NCBI GenBank assembly: GCA_014730255.1
Contig: WJIQ01000150.1
Span: forward strand, 1 to 32,941
Direction of reading: 5' to 3'
Origin: a bacterium
GTDB taxonomy: Bacteria > Krumholzibacteriota > Krumholzibacteriia > LZORAL124-64-63
DNA: 32,941 nucleotides
This document shows positions 12,702-20,528 of this stretch, piece after piece (the first letter of the stretch is position 1; every line of letters starts with the position of its first letter). A model generated the notes under the pieces. The model was given only the letters and a program-made list of their open reading frames with translations. It did not search any database and had not been told where the DNA came from. Position numbers and translations under genes: made by a program.

Positions 12702-13175
12702 ATGGACGCCATCGATCGCCGGATCCTCGACACCCTGCAGCGCCACGGCCGGACGACCAACGTCGAGCTCGCGCGCGCCAACGATCTGGCGCCGTCGTCG
12801 ATGCTCGACCGCGTGCGCCGTCTGGAGGACCGCGGCGTGATCCAGGGCTACCGCGCGGTCCTGGACCCCGAGAAGCTCGGCTACCACGTGGCTGCCATGG
12901 TGATGATCAACCTCGATCGCCACCAGACCAAGGGCATCGACACGTTCGAGGCGGGCGTGGCCGCGATTCCCGAGGTCAAGGCCTGCTATCACGTGACCGG
13001 CCAGTACGACTACATCCTGCATCTGGCCGCGCGCGACATCGATCACCTGAGCGAGCTGGTGAAGCATCGCCTCGGTGCGCTCGGCGGCGTGGAGAAGCAG
13101 GAGACCTTCCTGGTCCTGTCGACGGTCAAGGAGGACCGGGGCTACGCGCTCGAACCGCTCGACCCCCAACGCTAG
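12702..13175 (+). CDS. Lrp/AsnC-family transcriptional regulator
   Basis: A 157-residue feast/famine regulator. The N-terminal winged helix-turn-helix is MDAIDRRILDTLQRHGRTTN, continuing through ELARANDLAPSSMLDRVRRL and GVIQGYRAVLDPEKLG. The C-terminal RAM ligand-binding domain shows KACYHVTGQYDYILHLAARD. These proteins form octamer-like assemblies and bind amino acids. The start is ATG 12702 with GGAGGAG six bases before it; the open frame from 12675 lacks such a signal. It leads a same-strand run of homoserine-branch genes, so it probably senses an amino acid such as methionine or threonine and controls this cluster. That role is inferred from context only. Confidence 0.92.
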   Translation: MDAIDRRILDTLQRHGRTTNVELARANDLAPSSMLDRVRRLEDRGVIQGYRAVLDPEKLGYHVAAMVMINLDRHQTKGIDTFEAGVAAIPEVKACYHVTGQYDYILHLAARDIDHLSELVKHRLGALGGVEKQETFLVLSTVKEDRGYALEPLDPQR

Positions 13176-13181
13176 ATCCGC

Positions 13182-13215
13182 GTCGCCGGCGGCCGGACGT
13201 GCGCCGACCGGCGAC
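13182..13215 (+). promoter_or_regulatory. Strong leader hairpin before the Cys/Met PLP gene
   Basis: A 12-bp stem (GTCGCCGGCGGC at 13182-13193; GCCG-A-CCGGCGAC at 13203-13215) has one bulged A and a 9-nt loop. It fills the 57-bp gap between the Lrp gene and the PLP gene and ends a few bases before the GAAAGG ribosome-binding site. No T-run follows. It may be an mRNA-processing or attenuation element, or partly insulate the regulator gene from the enzymes. Confidence 0.4.
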
Positions 13216-13232
13216 CAACGAAAGGCTCGATC

Positions 13233-14702
13233 ATGTCCAACGGTGTGGAACGATACGTGGAACTGGCGGCGCGGGCCGCCGAGCGCCGGGCCGCCGACCT
13301 GGCCGCCATCCGGAAGTGCCGGTTCGATACCATCGCCGTGCACGGCCTGTACTCGATGAACGAGGCCCTCAACTTCAACCAGGGATCGATCATCGAGCCG
13401 ATGTACATGTCGTCGTCGCAGGCCTACCGCGACTCGGACGAGATGGAGGCGGCCCTCGGCTACCAGATCCCGACCTGGTGCTACTCGCGGATCGGCAATC
13501 CGAGCATGTACTACTTCGAGCAGACCCTGGCCCTGCTCGAGGCCTACGGCGGAGACATCGAGACCTCGTGCTGTGCGACCAGCAGCGGCATGGCCGCCAT
13601 CGCCAGCGCCACTGATCCCTTCCTGGCGATCGACCCGGGCAACCCCGACCAGCCGATCAACTTCGTCTCCACCTGCCAGGTCTACGGCGGCACGTTCCAG
13701 CAGTTCGCCGAGCGCAAGATGAAGGAGCGCGGCATCGAGTGCCGCTGGATCCTCGACAGCGCCGATCTCGCCGAGTGGGAGGAGAAGATCGACCGGAACA
13801 CGCGCTTCGTGTACGGTGAGCTCCCCTCGAACCCGGGGCAGGCGTTCTTCGACCTCGACCGCGTCATCGAGCTCGCCCACGCGCAGCAGGTCCCGGTGAT
13901 CATCGACAACACGGTGGGCACGCCGGCGCTGATGCGACCCCTGGTGCGCGGCGCGGACGTCGTGGTCCAGTCGGTCACCAAGACGCTCACCTCGTCGGGC
14001 TTCGGCATCTCCGGCGCCGTCATCGCGCGGAAGAACCTCATCAGCCGGTTCGGCCCGGACGAGATGAAGGCCGACTTCGCGATGTACCTCAAGACCCTGC
14101 CCAACCGCGACAACGGCCAGAACCTCTCGCCGATGAACTGCATCCTCTCGCTCAACGACATGCGCACCCTGCGCTCGAAGGTCGACCTCTTCAGCCGCAA
14201 CACCATGGCCGTGGCCAGCTTCCTCGAGGGGCACCCCAGGGTCGAGAAGGTGAGCTACCTGGGCTTGCCGGGCCATCCGCTGCACGAGCTGGCGAGCCGC
14301 TATCTGCAGCTGGTGGACAGCGAGCACGAGCGTCCGGACGGCCAGCCGGACAACCGCTACGGCCACCTCATGTCGTTCAACGTCGAGGGCGGCGCGGCGG
14401 CCGCGCGCACCATGTTCGACGGCCTGCAGCGCATCTGGCGCGCGACCGATCTGGGCCGCGTCAAGTCGGTGGCGACGATCCCGGCCATCAGCACCCACTC
14501 GCAGCAGGGCGAGGAGGGCCGGGCCATGGCCGACATCCCGCCCAACCTGGTCCGCCTGTGCGTCGGCGGGGAGCACCCCGACGACGTGATCGCCGACCTC
14601 GACCAGGCGCTGGCGGCGATCGACGGCAAGGTCTCGGTGCAGGTGCCGTACGAGTACTCCACCGGTGGCGCCTCGAGCGCCACGACCGCGCGCGGGGAGT
14701 GA
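13233..14702 (+). CDS. Cys/Met-metabolism PLP-dependent enzyme (cystathionine gamma-synthase / O-acylhomoserine sulfhydrylase type)
   Basis: A 489-residue fold-type I PLP enzyme. Features are FDTIAVHGLYSMNEALNFNQ, the region PTWCYSRIGNPSMYYFEQTL with the cofactor-phosphate-binding Tyr/Arg, CATSSGMAAIAS, VPVIIDNTVGTPALMRPL, and the Schiff-base Lys near 250 in VQSVTKTLTSSGFGISGAVI. The end reads PPNLVRLCVGGEHPDDVIAD, as in this family. The protein is longer than classic MetB (about 380) because of inserts. The family converts activated homoserine with cysteine or sulfide into cystathionine or homocysteine, or cleaves sulfur amino acids; sequence alone does not choose. GAAAGG lies 9 bases before the ATG. 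The stop overlaps the thrC start region, placing it at the homoserine branch point. Confidence 0.88.
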   Translation: MSNGVERYVELAARAAERRAADLAAIRKCRFDTIAVHGLYSMNEALNFNQGSIIEPMYMSSSQAYRDSDEMEAALGYQIPTWCYSRIGNPSMYYFEQTLALLEAYGGDIETSCCATSSGMAAIASATDPFLAIDPGNPDQPINFVSTCQVYGGTFQQFAERKMKERGIECRWILDSADLAEWEEKIDRNTRFVYGELPSNPGQAFFDLDRVIELAHAQQVPVIIDNTVGTPALMRPLVRGADVVVQSVTKTLTSSGFGISGAVIARKNLISRFGPDEMKADFAMYLKTLPNRDNGQNLSPMNCILSLNDMRTLRSKVDLFSRNTMAVASFLEGHPRVEKVSYLGLPGHPLHELASRYLQLVDSEHERPDGQPDNRYGHLMSFNVEGGAAAARTMFDGLQRIWRATDLGRVKSVATIPAISTHSQQGEEGRAMADIPPNLVRLCVGGEHPDDVIADLDQALAAIDGKVSVQVPYEYSTGGASSATTARGE

Positions 14703-14707
14703 TGGCC

Positions 14708-16063
14708 ATGCGCTACCACAGTACCAACGGCCGTGCGCTGGAGGTCGATCTGGCGGGCGCGCTCCTGGCCGGCCAGGCGCCCGACCGCGGCCTCTACCTG
14801 CCGACGGAGATCCCGCGCCTCGATGCGGGGCTGCTCGCCCGGGCGCGCGACCTGCCGTACCCCGACCTCGCGATCGAGATGCTGGCGCCGTACGCCGCGG
14901 GCGTCTTCACACGCGACGAGCTGGGCGAGATCTGCCACGACGCGTACGACTTCGCCGTGCCCCTCGAGCACGTCACCGGACGGGCGCACGTGATGCGCCT
15001 GGACCAGGGGCCGACCGCGTCGTTCAAGGACTTCGCGGCCCGCTTCATGGGCCGGGCGCTGGGCAAGCTGGTGCGCGACCGGGGCCAGCGCCTGCTGATC
15101 CTGACCGCGACCTCCGGCGATACCGGATCGGCGGTGGCGCACGCGTTCCTCGGGGTCGAGGGCATCGAGGTGCTCGTGCTCTTCCCGCGCGAGGAGATCT
15201 CCGACCGCCAGCGCCGGCAGATGACCACGCTCGGCGACAACGTGGCCACCATGGCGGTCGACGGGAAATTCGATGACTGCCAGGCGATGGTCAAGCGGGC
15301 GTTCGCCGACCCCGACCTGACCGACCTGCATCTGTCGAGCGCCAACTCCATCAACATCGGCCGCCTGCTGCCGCAGTCGGTCTACTACGTGTACGCGGCC
15401 GCTCGGCTGGCCGACGTGGCCGGCGGCGAGCAGGTCGTGTTCGCCGTGCCGTCGGGCAATTTCGGCGATCTGATGGGCGGGGTCCTGGCCATGCACGGCG
15501 GGCTGCCCGTGGCGCGATTCGTCGTGGCCACCAACGCCAACGACGAGGTGCCACGGTACCTCGAGACAGGCGAGTACGCGAAGATCGAGCCGTCGCGGGT
15601 GTGCATCTCCAACGCCATGAACGTCGGCCATCCGTCGAACCTGGCCCGGCTGGTGGCGCTGTACGGCGGCCAGATGGACGAGACGGGCCAGATCGCCGAT
15701 GCGCCCGACCTGGACGCGATGCGCCGCGATTTCCATGCCACCAGCGTCGACGACGACGAGACCCGCGCGACCATCGGCCGCGTGCACCGCGATCATGGCG
15801 TCGTCCTCGAGCCGCACGGCGCGGTGGGCTGGTGCGGACTCGAACGCTTCCTCGCCGCCGAGCCCGATCACGCCGACCTGGTCGCGATCTCGCTCGAGAC
15901 CGCCCACCCGGCCAAGTTCCCCGAGGCCGTGCGCGAGATCACGGGGCACGATCCCGACCTGCCGCCCAGCCTGGAGGGCCTCGATCAGCGCGACGAGCTC
16001 TACGGGGCCCTCGAGGTCGACTACGCCGCGTTCAAGGACCACCTGCAGGGAGAATACCGCTGA
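14708..16063 (+). CDS. thrC: Threonine synthase
   Basis: A 451-residue fold-type II PLP enzyme that makes threonine from O-phosphohomoserine. The N terminus MRYHSTNGRALEVDLAGALL with GQAPDRGLYLPTEIP is typical of bacterial ThrC. The PLP Lys is near residue 107 in GPTASFKDFAARFMG, and the phosphate-binding loop is TATSGDTGSAVAHAF. Later blocks are SANSINIGRLLPQSVYYVYA and VPSGNFGDLMGGVLA. Two ATGs are possible: 14702, which overlaps the upstream stop as TGATG, and 14708, which has GGGGAG at an 8-base spacing and gives the usual N terminus. The gene is translationally coupled on both sides. Confidence 0.95.
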   Translation: MRYHSTNGRALEVDLAGALLAGQAPDRGLYLPTEIPRLDAGLLARARDLPYPDLAIEMLAPYAAGVFTRDELGEICHDAYDFAVPLEHVTGRAHVMRLDQGPTASFKDFAARFMGRALGKLVRDRGQRLLILTATSGDTGSAVAHAFLGVEGIEVLVLFPREEISDRQRRQMTTLGDNVATMAVDGKFDDCQAMVKRAFADPDLTDLHLSSANSINIGRLLPQSVYYVYAAARLADVAGGEQVVFAVPSGNFGDLMGGVLAMHGGLPVARFVVATNANDEVPRYLETGEYAKIEPSRVCISNAMNVGHPSNLARLVALYGGQMDETGQIADAPDLDAMRRDFHATSVDDDETRATIGRVHRDHGVVLEPHGAVGWCGLERFLAAEPDHADLVAISLETAHPAKFPEAVREITGHDPDLPPSLEGLDQRDELYGALEVDYAAFKDHLQGEYR

Positions 16064-17286
16064 TGAAGAGCCTGATCATCCTCGGCGACGGCATGTCCGA
16101 CCATCCGGTGACCGCGCTGGGCGGCAAGACGCCGCTGCAGGTGGCCGAGAAGCCGCACATCGATCGCATCGCGCGCGAGGGCGTCTGTGGCCGGTTCGCC
16201 ACCATCCCGCCCGGCCAGCCCAATGGTTCGGCCGTGGCCAACCTCTCGGTCCTGGGCTACGACCCGGCGGTCTGCTTCTCGGGCCGCGGTACCCTCGAGG
16301 CGGCGAGCATCGGGGTGGACCTGGCACCGGACGACGTCGCCCTGCGCTGCAACCTGATGTGCATCGACGATCAGGGGAGGATCAGGAACCACTCGGCCGG
16401 CCACATCCCCACCGACGAGTCCCGGGTGCTGATCCGCGACCTGCAGGCCGAGCTGGGCGGCCGGGGCGACCAGCCCATCGCGTTCCACACGGGCGTGAGC
16501 TTCCGGCACCTGATGGTGCTCGAGGGCGGCTGGGCCTCCGACCAGGTCGCGTGCGCTCCGCCGCACGATCACGTGGGCGATCGCGAGGCGGACCTGCTTC
16601 CGCGGGCGAAGAGCGACGAGGCGGAGGCGACGGCCGCGCGCCTGCGCGAGGTGCATCAGGCGGCGCGCGCGCTGCTCGCCGAGCACCCGGTCAACCGCGA
16701 TCGCATCGGGCGCGGCCTCGACCCGGCCAACTCGATCTGGGTCTGGTCGCCGGGCAAGCGGCCGACCATGCAGACCTTCGACCAGCTCCACGGCAAGAGC
16801 GGCGCGGTGATCTCGGCCGTGGACCTGATCCAGGGTCTGGGCATCTACGCCGGACTCGAGAAGATCGTCGTGCCGGGCGCCACCGGGCTCCATGACACCA
16901 ATTACGAGGGCAAGGCCGAGCACGCGCTCGACGCCCTCGAGCGTCACGATTTCGTGTACGTCCACGTCGAGGCCACCGACGAGGCCGGCCACGAACGGGA
17001 CCTCGACCTGAAGATCCGGTGCATCGAGTACCTCGACCGACGCCTGACGCGCATCATCCTCGAGGGGATCGAGGCGCGGGGCATCGAGGCCACCGTGGCC
17101 GTCCTGCCCGACCACCCCACGCCGGTGGAGACCGGCGCGCACGCCAGCGACCCCGTGCCGGTGGCCATCTGGCGGCCGGGCGAGGCGCCCGACGCGGTGG
17201 AGGTCTACGACGAGGACGCGGTGACCGGCGGCGCACTCGGGCTGCTCCGGGGCGACCAGTTCATCCGGCGCGTGCTCGGGGTCTGA
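16063..17286 (+). CDS. ApgM-like phosphomutase-superfamily protein, probable alternative homoserine kinase
   Basis: A 407-residue alkaline-phosphatase-superfamily protein related to archaeal-type cofactor-independent phosphoglycerate mutase. The metal-site start is SLIILGDGMSDHPVTALGG. The nucleophile region reads PPGQPNGSAVANLSVLGYDP. The C-terminal metal-site blocks are VHVEATDEAGHERDLDLK and LPDHPTPVETGAHASDPVPV. From memory, true ApgM proteins read GSDVAN at the nucleophile, whereas this one reads GSAVAN. ATG 16063 overlaps the thrC stop as TGATG, so it is the last gene of a met/thr operon. No GHMP-type homoserine kinase (ThrB) is in the window. Relatives in such operons have been proposed to phosphorylate homoserine, which would supply ThrC. 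A glycolytic phosphoglycerate mutase is the alternative. Confidence 0.82.
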   Translation: MKSLIILGDGMSDHPVTALGGKTPLQVAEKPHIDRIAREGVCGRFATIPPGQPNGSAVANLSVLGYDPAVCFSGRGTLEAASIGVDLAPDDVALRCNLMCIDDQGRIRNHSAGHIPTDESRVLIRDLQAELGGRGDQPIAFHTGVSFRHLMVLEGGWASDQVACAPPHDHVGDREADLLPRAKSDEAEATAARLREVHQAARALLAEHPVNRDRIGRGLDPANSIWVWSPGKRPTMQTFDQLHGKSGAVISAVDLIQGLGIYAGLEKIVVPGATGLHDTNYEGKAEHALDALERHDFVYVHVEATDEAGHERDLDLKIRCIEYLDRRLTRIILEGIEARGIEATVAVLPDHPTPVETGAHASDPVPVAIWRPGEAPDAVEVYDEDAVTGGALGLLRGDQFIRRVLGV

Positions 17287-17297
17287 CGCCGAGGCCT

Positions 17298-17918
17298 TCA
17301 GGGGCAGGCGGTGCCGTATACGCTGACGAAGATGACGATGTCGGCCAGGTCGATCTGCCCATCGACATTGAAGTCGGCGCGCGGGTCGATCGGCCAGCTC
17401 TGGAGCGCCTGGACCACCGGGACGAGGTCGGCGAGCGTGACCGCGAGGTCGCCGTTGACGTCTGGACTGTTGATGCTCAGGGGCAGGTCGGCGATCACGG
17501 GCGAACCACCGATCATCACCTGGGGCTGATGGTCGCCCAGGATCTGGCCGCCGGCCCGCGGTGGCTGGGAGAACGTGGTCCGCCCCTCGGCATCGGTCGG
17601 AGCGTCGGCGACCGTACCCGCCGCACAGTAGGCGAACGTCGCGATCCCGTCGCACTGGTACCACATGTCCTCGGCCGGATAGCCGACGATCGGATCCTCG
17701 GACCAGGTCCGCAGCTCGAGATGGATCGTCGCGTCGGCCTCGCCCGGCCAGCCGACCGCGTACGCCTCCGAGAGCGAGGGGCCCGTTCCGCCGGGGCTGA
17801 CCCAGACATGGCCGGGTTCGACCATCCAGACCGTGGCATTCGGGCCGGGAGGGATGTCGGCCAGCGCTGCGGAGGCCGGCATGGTGACGGCGATCATGAC
17901 CATGAGAGCGGCGCGCAT
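17298..17918 (-). CDS. Exported protein with C-terminal dockerin type I domain
   Basis: A 206-residue secreted protein of unknown function. A signal peptide (MRAALMVMIAVTMPASAALA) is followed by about 120 residues resembling an Ig-like/beta-sandwich module (AYAVGWPGEADATIHLELRT, YAVG, AEGRTTFSQPPRAGGQ). The end is a dockerin with two calcium-binding repeats, DVNGDLAVTLADLVPVVQAL and DFNVDGQIDLADIVIFVSVY. Start ATG 17918 has GAGGAGGG about 5 bases ahead; the frame is open to 18317 but that part overlaps the nitroreductase. In cellulosomal bacteria dockerins bind cohesins. In FCB-type and planctomycete-like genomes they are common at protein ends with no known cohesin. It follows the nitroreductase on the same strand by 94 bp and converges with the ApgM-like gene, 11 bp away. 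Confidence 0.82.
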   Translation of the reverse strand: MRAALMVMIAVTMPASAALADIPPGPNATVWMVEPGHVWVSPGGTGPSLSEAYAVGWPGEADATIHLELRTWSEDPIVGYPAEDMWYQCDGIATFAYCAAGTVADAPTDAEGRTTFSQPPRAGGQILGDHQPQVMIGGSPVIADLPLSINSPDVNGDLAVTLADLVPVVQALQSWPIDPRADFNVDGQIDLADIVIFVSVYGTACP

Positions 17919-18012
17919 GGTGGCCCTCCTCGAGCGAGTCGGTGGCGAAGCCGGCGACCGGGCTTCCTGCATGACGATACAGAACCAGCGCGTGGCCCGG
18001 TAGCCTGACCGC

Positions 18013-18615
18013 TCAATCGAGCTCCGCCGGCTGCTCCCAGGACCCGCCGAAGACGAAGTCGCGCTGCGGCCGGCGCACGCGCTCGGCCATCTCCCGCCGT
18101 CGCAACTCCTCGGAAAGGCTCTCGGCTGTCGCGGCGAATCCGATGGCCAGGCCGGTGACGGGTTCGAATCCCTCGGGGATGCCGTAGAGCTCACGGATGC
18201 GGTCGGGAACGATGCCGCCCATGGGGTGCACCGCGAGGCCGCGGCTGACGGCCTCGATGGTGAGCTGACCGGTGGCGAGACCGAGGTCGTGGCGAGCCAT
18301 CGCATTCGGCTTGCCATCGCGCGTGAAACCGAGGCGAGTGACCGAGAGCACGAGCGCCGAGGCGTTCTGCGCCCAGGCCTGGTTGACCTCGACCAGGCAG
18401 GACAGCATCCGGGCGAACTCGTCCTCCTGGTCGCGGGCGGCCACCAGGAAATGCCAGGGCTGCTCGTTGAAGCTCGACGCGGCCCAGCGCGCCGCCTCGA
18501 ACAGGCTGCGCAGCTCGCCGGGCGGCAGGGGCCGCGGCTCGAACGCGAACGTGCTCCAGCGCTGGCGCAGGTGGTCGAGGATGGGATGGTCGGTGGGGGC
18601 GGGGCGGGACGTCAT
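18013..18615 (-). CDS. Nitroreductase-family flavoprotein
   Basis: A 200-residue FMN-dependent nitroreductase-fold protein. The family pattern is clear: an FMN-binding Arg-Trp-Ser N-terminal stretch (ILDHLRQRWSTFAFEPRPL), then LFEAARWAASSFNEQPWHFL, then LGLATGQLTIEAVSRGLAVH and PMGGIVPDRIRELYGIPEG. Members reduce nitro compounds, quinones or enones with NAD(P)H in the cytoplasm; the natural substrate is unknown. The ATG follows CGGAGG at a 6-base spacing. An AT-rich upstream stretch with a TGTTGCAACA palindrome suggests its own regulated promoter. The dockerin gene lies downstream on the same strand. Confidence 0.92.
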   Translation of the reverse strand: MTSRPAPTDHPILDHLRQRWSTFAFEPRPLPPGELRSLFEAARWAASSFNEQPWHFLVAARDQEDEFARMLSCLVEVNQAWAQNASALVLSVTRLGFTRDGKPNAMARHDLGLATGQLTIEAVSRGLAVHPMGGIVPDRIRELYGIPEGFEPVTGLAIGFAATAESLSEELRRREMAERVRRPQRDFVFGGSWEQPAELD

Positions 18616-18674
18616 GGCGACCTCCGGGGCTTCGGGACCTTCGTGTCCGAGACAACCAAGTCGTGGTTTTTAAT

Positions 18675-18684
18675 TGTTGCAACA
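18675..18684. promoter_or_regulatory. Palindromic operator candidate in the nitroreductase promoter region
   Basis: TGTTGCAACA is a perfect 10-bp palindrome inside the only AT-rich patch (about 18664-18692) between the nitroreductase and the ferritin-like gene. On the minus strand it overlaps TTGCAA, a possible -35, but no convincing -10 follows. It could be a repressor site. Confidence 0.35.
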
Positions 18685-18712
18685 GATAAATTCGTCGCCG
18701 ACCCCGGACACG

Positions 18713-18741
18713 CGAGAGGCCGGCACCGGGCCGGCCTCTCG
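18713..18741. terminator. Hairpin after the ferritin-like gene
   Basis: A perfect 12-bp stem (CGAGAGGCCGGC / GCCGGCCTCTCG) with an ACCGG loop lies 27 bp past the stop at 18768. No T-run follows immediately on the minus strand, so termination may need Rho or the hairpin may serve as a 3'-end stabiliser. Confidence 0.55.
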
Positions 18742-18767
18742 GCTTCGGGTCTCCCAGGGGCGTCGCG

Positions 18768-19250
18768 CTAGAGCATCGGCCGCTCCTCCGGCGGCGCATC
18801 GGCGCCGATCCGGGCCTCGGTCAGCGAGTCGTAGTGGCGCTGCTCCTCGTCGGCGAGCTCCTGGCAGAGGGCCTTCAGCTCGTCGGTCTCGACGCGGGTC
18901 TTCAGGTGGAGATACGTGTCCCGGGCCTTCTCCTCCATGCCGATGGCGAAGTCGATGACCGGTCGCATCTCCTTGTCCTGGAGCAGCTTCACCTGATCGT
19001 CGTCGAGCGTCTCGTCGACGTCGGCCTCGAGCCTGGCGAGGAAGTCCTGCGCGTCGACGCCGGCCTCGCCGAGCAGGCCGCCGAATCCGTCGACCAGGCG
19101 GCGAGCGTGCTCGTCCTCCATCTCGATCAGCTCGATGAAGACCATCTGCGCCTCGCCGTCGCTGGCCAGGTCGGCCGCGCGGCCGTAGAAGGTCTTGGCG
19201 CGCACCTCGTTGGTGATCGCGATCTTGATGACGTCGACCATGCTGTCCAT
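18768..19250 (-). CDS. Ferritin-like (rubrerythrin-type) diiron domain protein
   Basis: A 160-residue four-helix-bundle protein. It has two helix pairs with carboxylate/His metal ligands: AITNEVRAKTFYGRAADLAS and FIELIEMEDEHARRLVDGFG in the first half, IDFAIGMEEKARDTYLHLKT and CQELADEEQRHYDSLTEAR in the second. That E...E-x-x-H repeated twice is the diiron site of rubrerythrin-like ferritins. No rubredoxin domain is attached, so it is the short erythrin/ferritin-like form. Likely roles are peroxide or oxygen defence or iron handling in the cytoplasm. ATG 19250 has AAGGAG five bases ahead. It is divergent from the TauE/SafE permease, across about 180 bp. Confidence 0.88.
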   Translation of the reverse strand: MDSMVDVIKIAITNEVRAKTFYGRAADLASDGEAQMVFIELIEMEDEHARRLVDGFGGLLGEAGVDAQDFLARLEADVDETLDDDQVKLLQDKEMRPVIDFAIGMEEKARDTYLHLKTRVETDELKALCQELADEEQRHYDSLTEARIGADAPPEERPML

Positions 19251-19433
19251 GGGGGCTCCTTTGCAGGGACCGGGGCTGGCTGTGGCCGCCGGCCCGGGCC
19301 GGCGGCTCGTCGTTCCCGCCGAAGATAGTATCGTGCCCGGCGGATCAACAAGGACGAGCCGCGGCGGGGGGTCTCGTGGTATCTTCTGCGCCGTCCCGGA
19401 TCCGCGACCCGAGCCGTGATGGAGCCGCCGACC

Positions 19434-20468
19434 GTGAGCCAGAAACCCGACAAGCGCATGGGGTGGGAGGTCGCCCACGACCTCGAGCGCGAGAAGGCCA
19501 GCATCCTGCAGCGCATCGTGCCGGAGTGGCGCCAGGTCAAGGCTGCCGTCGGCGCGATGAGCGTGTTCTTCGTCGTCTTCCTGCTCGGCTGCTGGCTGGC
19601 GGCCAATTCGGTGCGCACCCCGGACAACCAGGTCATGATCGACCTGGGCTGGGCGGGCACGCAGGAGTGGGGGTTGATCTGGAGCGTGCTGCTGCTCGCC
19701 CTGGTGTTCGAGTTCATGGACGCCACGGCGGGCATGGGGTTCGGCACGGCGCTGACGCCGATCCTGCTGGTCATGGGCTTCGACCCCTTGCAGATCGTGC
19801 CCGTGGTCCTGATCCAGCAGACCGTCGCCGGCCTGGTGGGCGCCTTCCTCCACCGCGAGTTCCAGAACGTGGAGTGGTCGTTCAAGCCGCTCTCGGAGAC
19901 GGTGCGCCTGTGCATGATCATCGCCATCGCGGGCTCGGTCCTCACGCTCGCCGCCACCATCGGCATCTACGCCGTCTTCGACGTGCCGGTCCTGTGGATC
20001 AAGCTCTACGTGGCGCTGCTGTTGCTGGGCATGGGGGCGGTCTCCCTCGTGCAGGCCCGACGCGAGCGACCCTACCGGCCGAACCTGCTGATCCTCTTCG
20101 GCGGCGTCGCGGGATTCAACAAGGGTGTCGGTGGCGGCGGCTACGGTCCGGTGGTGACCATCGGTGGCCTGCTGGCCGGCGTGCCGGTCAAGAGCATGCT
20201 CGCGGTGACCGCGCTCTCCGAGGGCGTGGTCTGCCTCGTCGCTGTGCTGGCGTGGTTCGCCATGGCGGCCTCGGGCATCGCGGTCGACTACGTGCTCCTG
20301 CCCAGCGTGATGCTCGCCTCGATGGTCTCGGCCGTGCTCGCGCCGTACCTGACCCGCGTGTTCCCCGAGCGTCTCTGGCAGATCGTCGTGCCGGCCTACT
20401 GCCTGGTCGTGGTCGGGATCACCTTCTGGAAGATGTGGCCGGAGCTGTCGACGGTGTTCGGGGGCTGA
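19434..20468 (+). CDS. TauE/SafE-family membrane transporter
   Basis: A polytopic membrane protein of about 344 residues in the TauE/SafE family, whose members are thought to move sulfite, sulfoacetate or related anions. The family repeat pattern is visible: EFMDATAGMGFGTALTPILL in the first half and GFNKGVGGGGYGPVVTIGGL in the second, each within hydrophobic helices. A charged segment of about 35 residues precedes the first span. I prefer the GTG at 19434, which has TGGAG 9 bases ahead; GTG 19416 and ATG 19419 are in frame and possible. The last hydrophobic span ends close to the C terminus. It shares its upstream region with the ferritin-like gene. Substrate is not predictable. Confidence 0.9.
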   Translation: MSQKPDKRMGWEVAHDLEREKASILQRIVPEWRQVKAAVGAMSVFFVVFLLGCWLAANSVRTPDNQVMIDLGWAGTQEWGLIWSVLLLALVFEFMDATAGMGFGTALTPILLVMGFDPLQIVPVVLIQQTVAGLVGAFLHREFQNVEWSFKPLSETVRLCMIIAIAGSVLTLAATIGIYAVFDVPVLWIKLYVALLLLGMGAVSLVQARRERPYRPNLLILFGGVAGFNKGVGGGGYGPVVTIGGLLAGVPVKSMLAVTALSEGVVCLVAVLAWFAMAASGIAVDYVLLPSVMLASMVSAVLAPYLTRVFPERLWQIVVPAYCLVVVGITFWKMWPELSTVFGG

Positions 20469-20489
20469 GGCCGGTCCTGGTCATGGCCG

Positions 20490-20515
20490 CGGAGGGTCCC
20501 CCGGGGGACCCTCCG
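20490..20515. terminator. Bidirectional hairpin between convergent genes
   Basis: CGGAGGGTCCCCC joined to GGGGGACCCTCCG makes a perfect 26-bp palindrome midway between the TauE stop (20468) and the C69 dipeptidase stop (20529). It can fold on either transcript. T-runs are absent, so it may be a Rho-assisted or blocking structure. Confidence 0.6.
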
Positions 20516-20528
20516 TGGATGATCCGGC

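Noticed and set aside
18160-18172. tRNA T-arm-like GGGTTCGAATCCC
   Set aside because: It lies in frame inside the nitroreductase gene (EGFEPVTG on the minus strand). No acceptor stem, anticodon arm or other tRNA parts are nearby.
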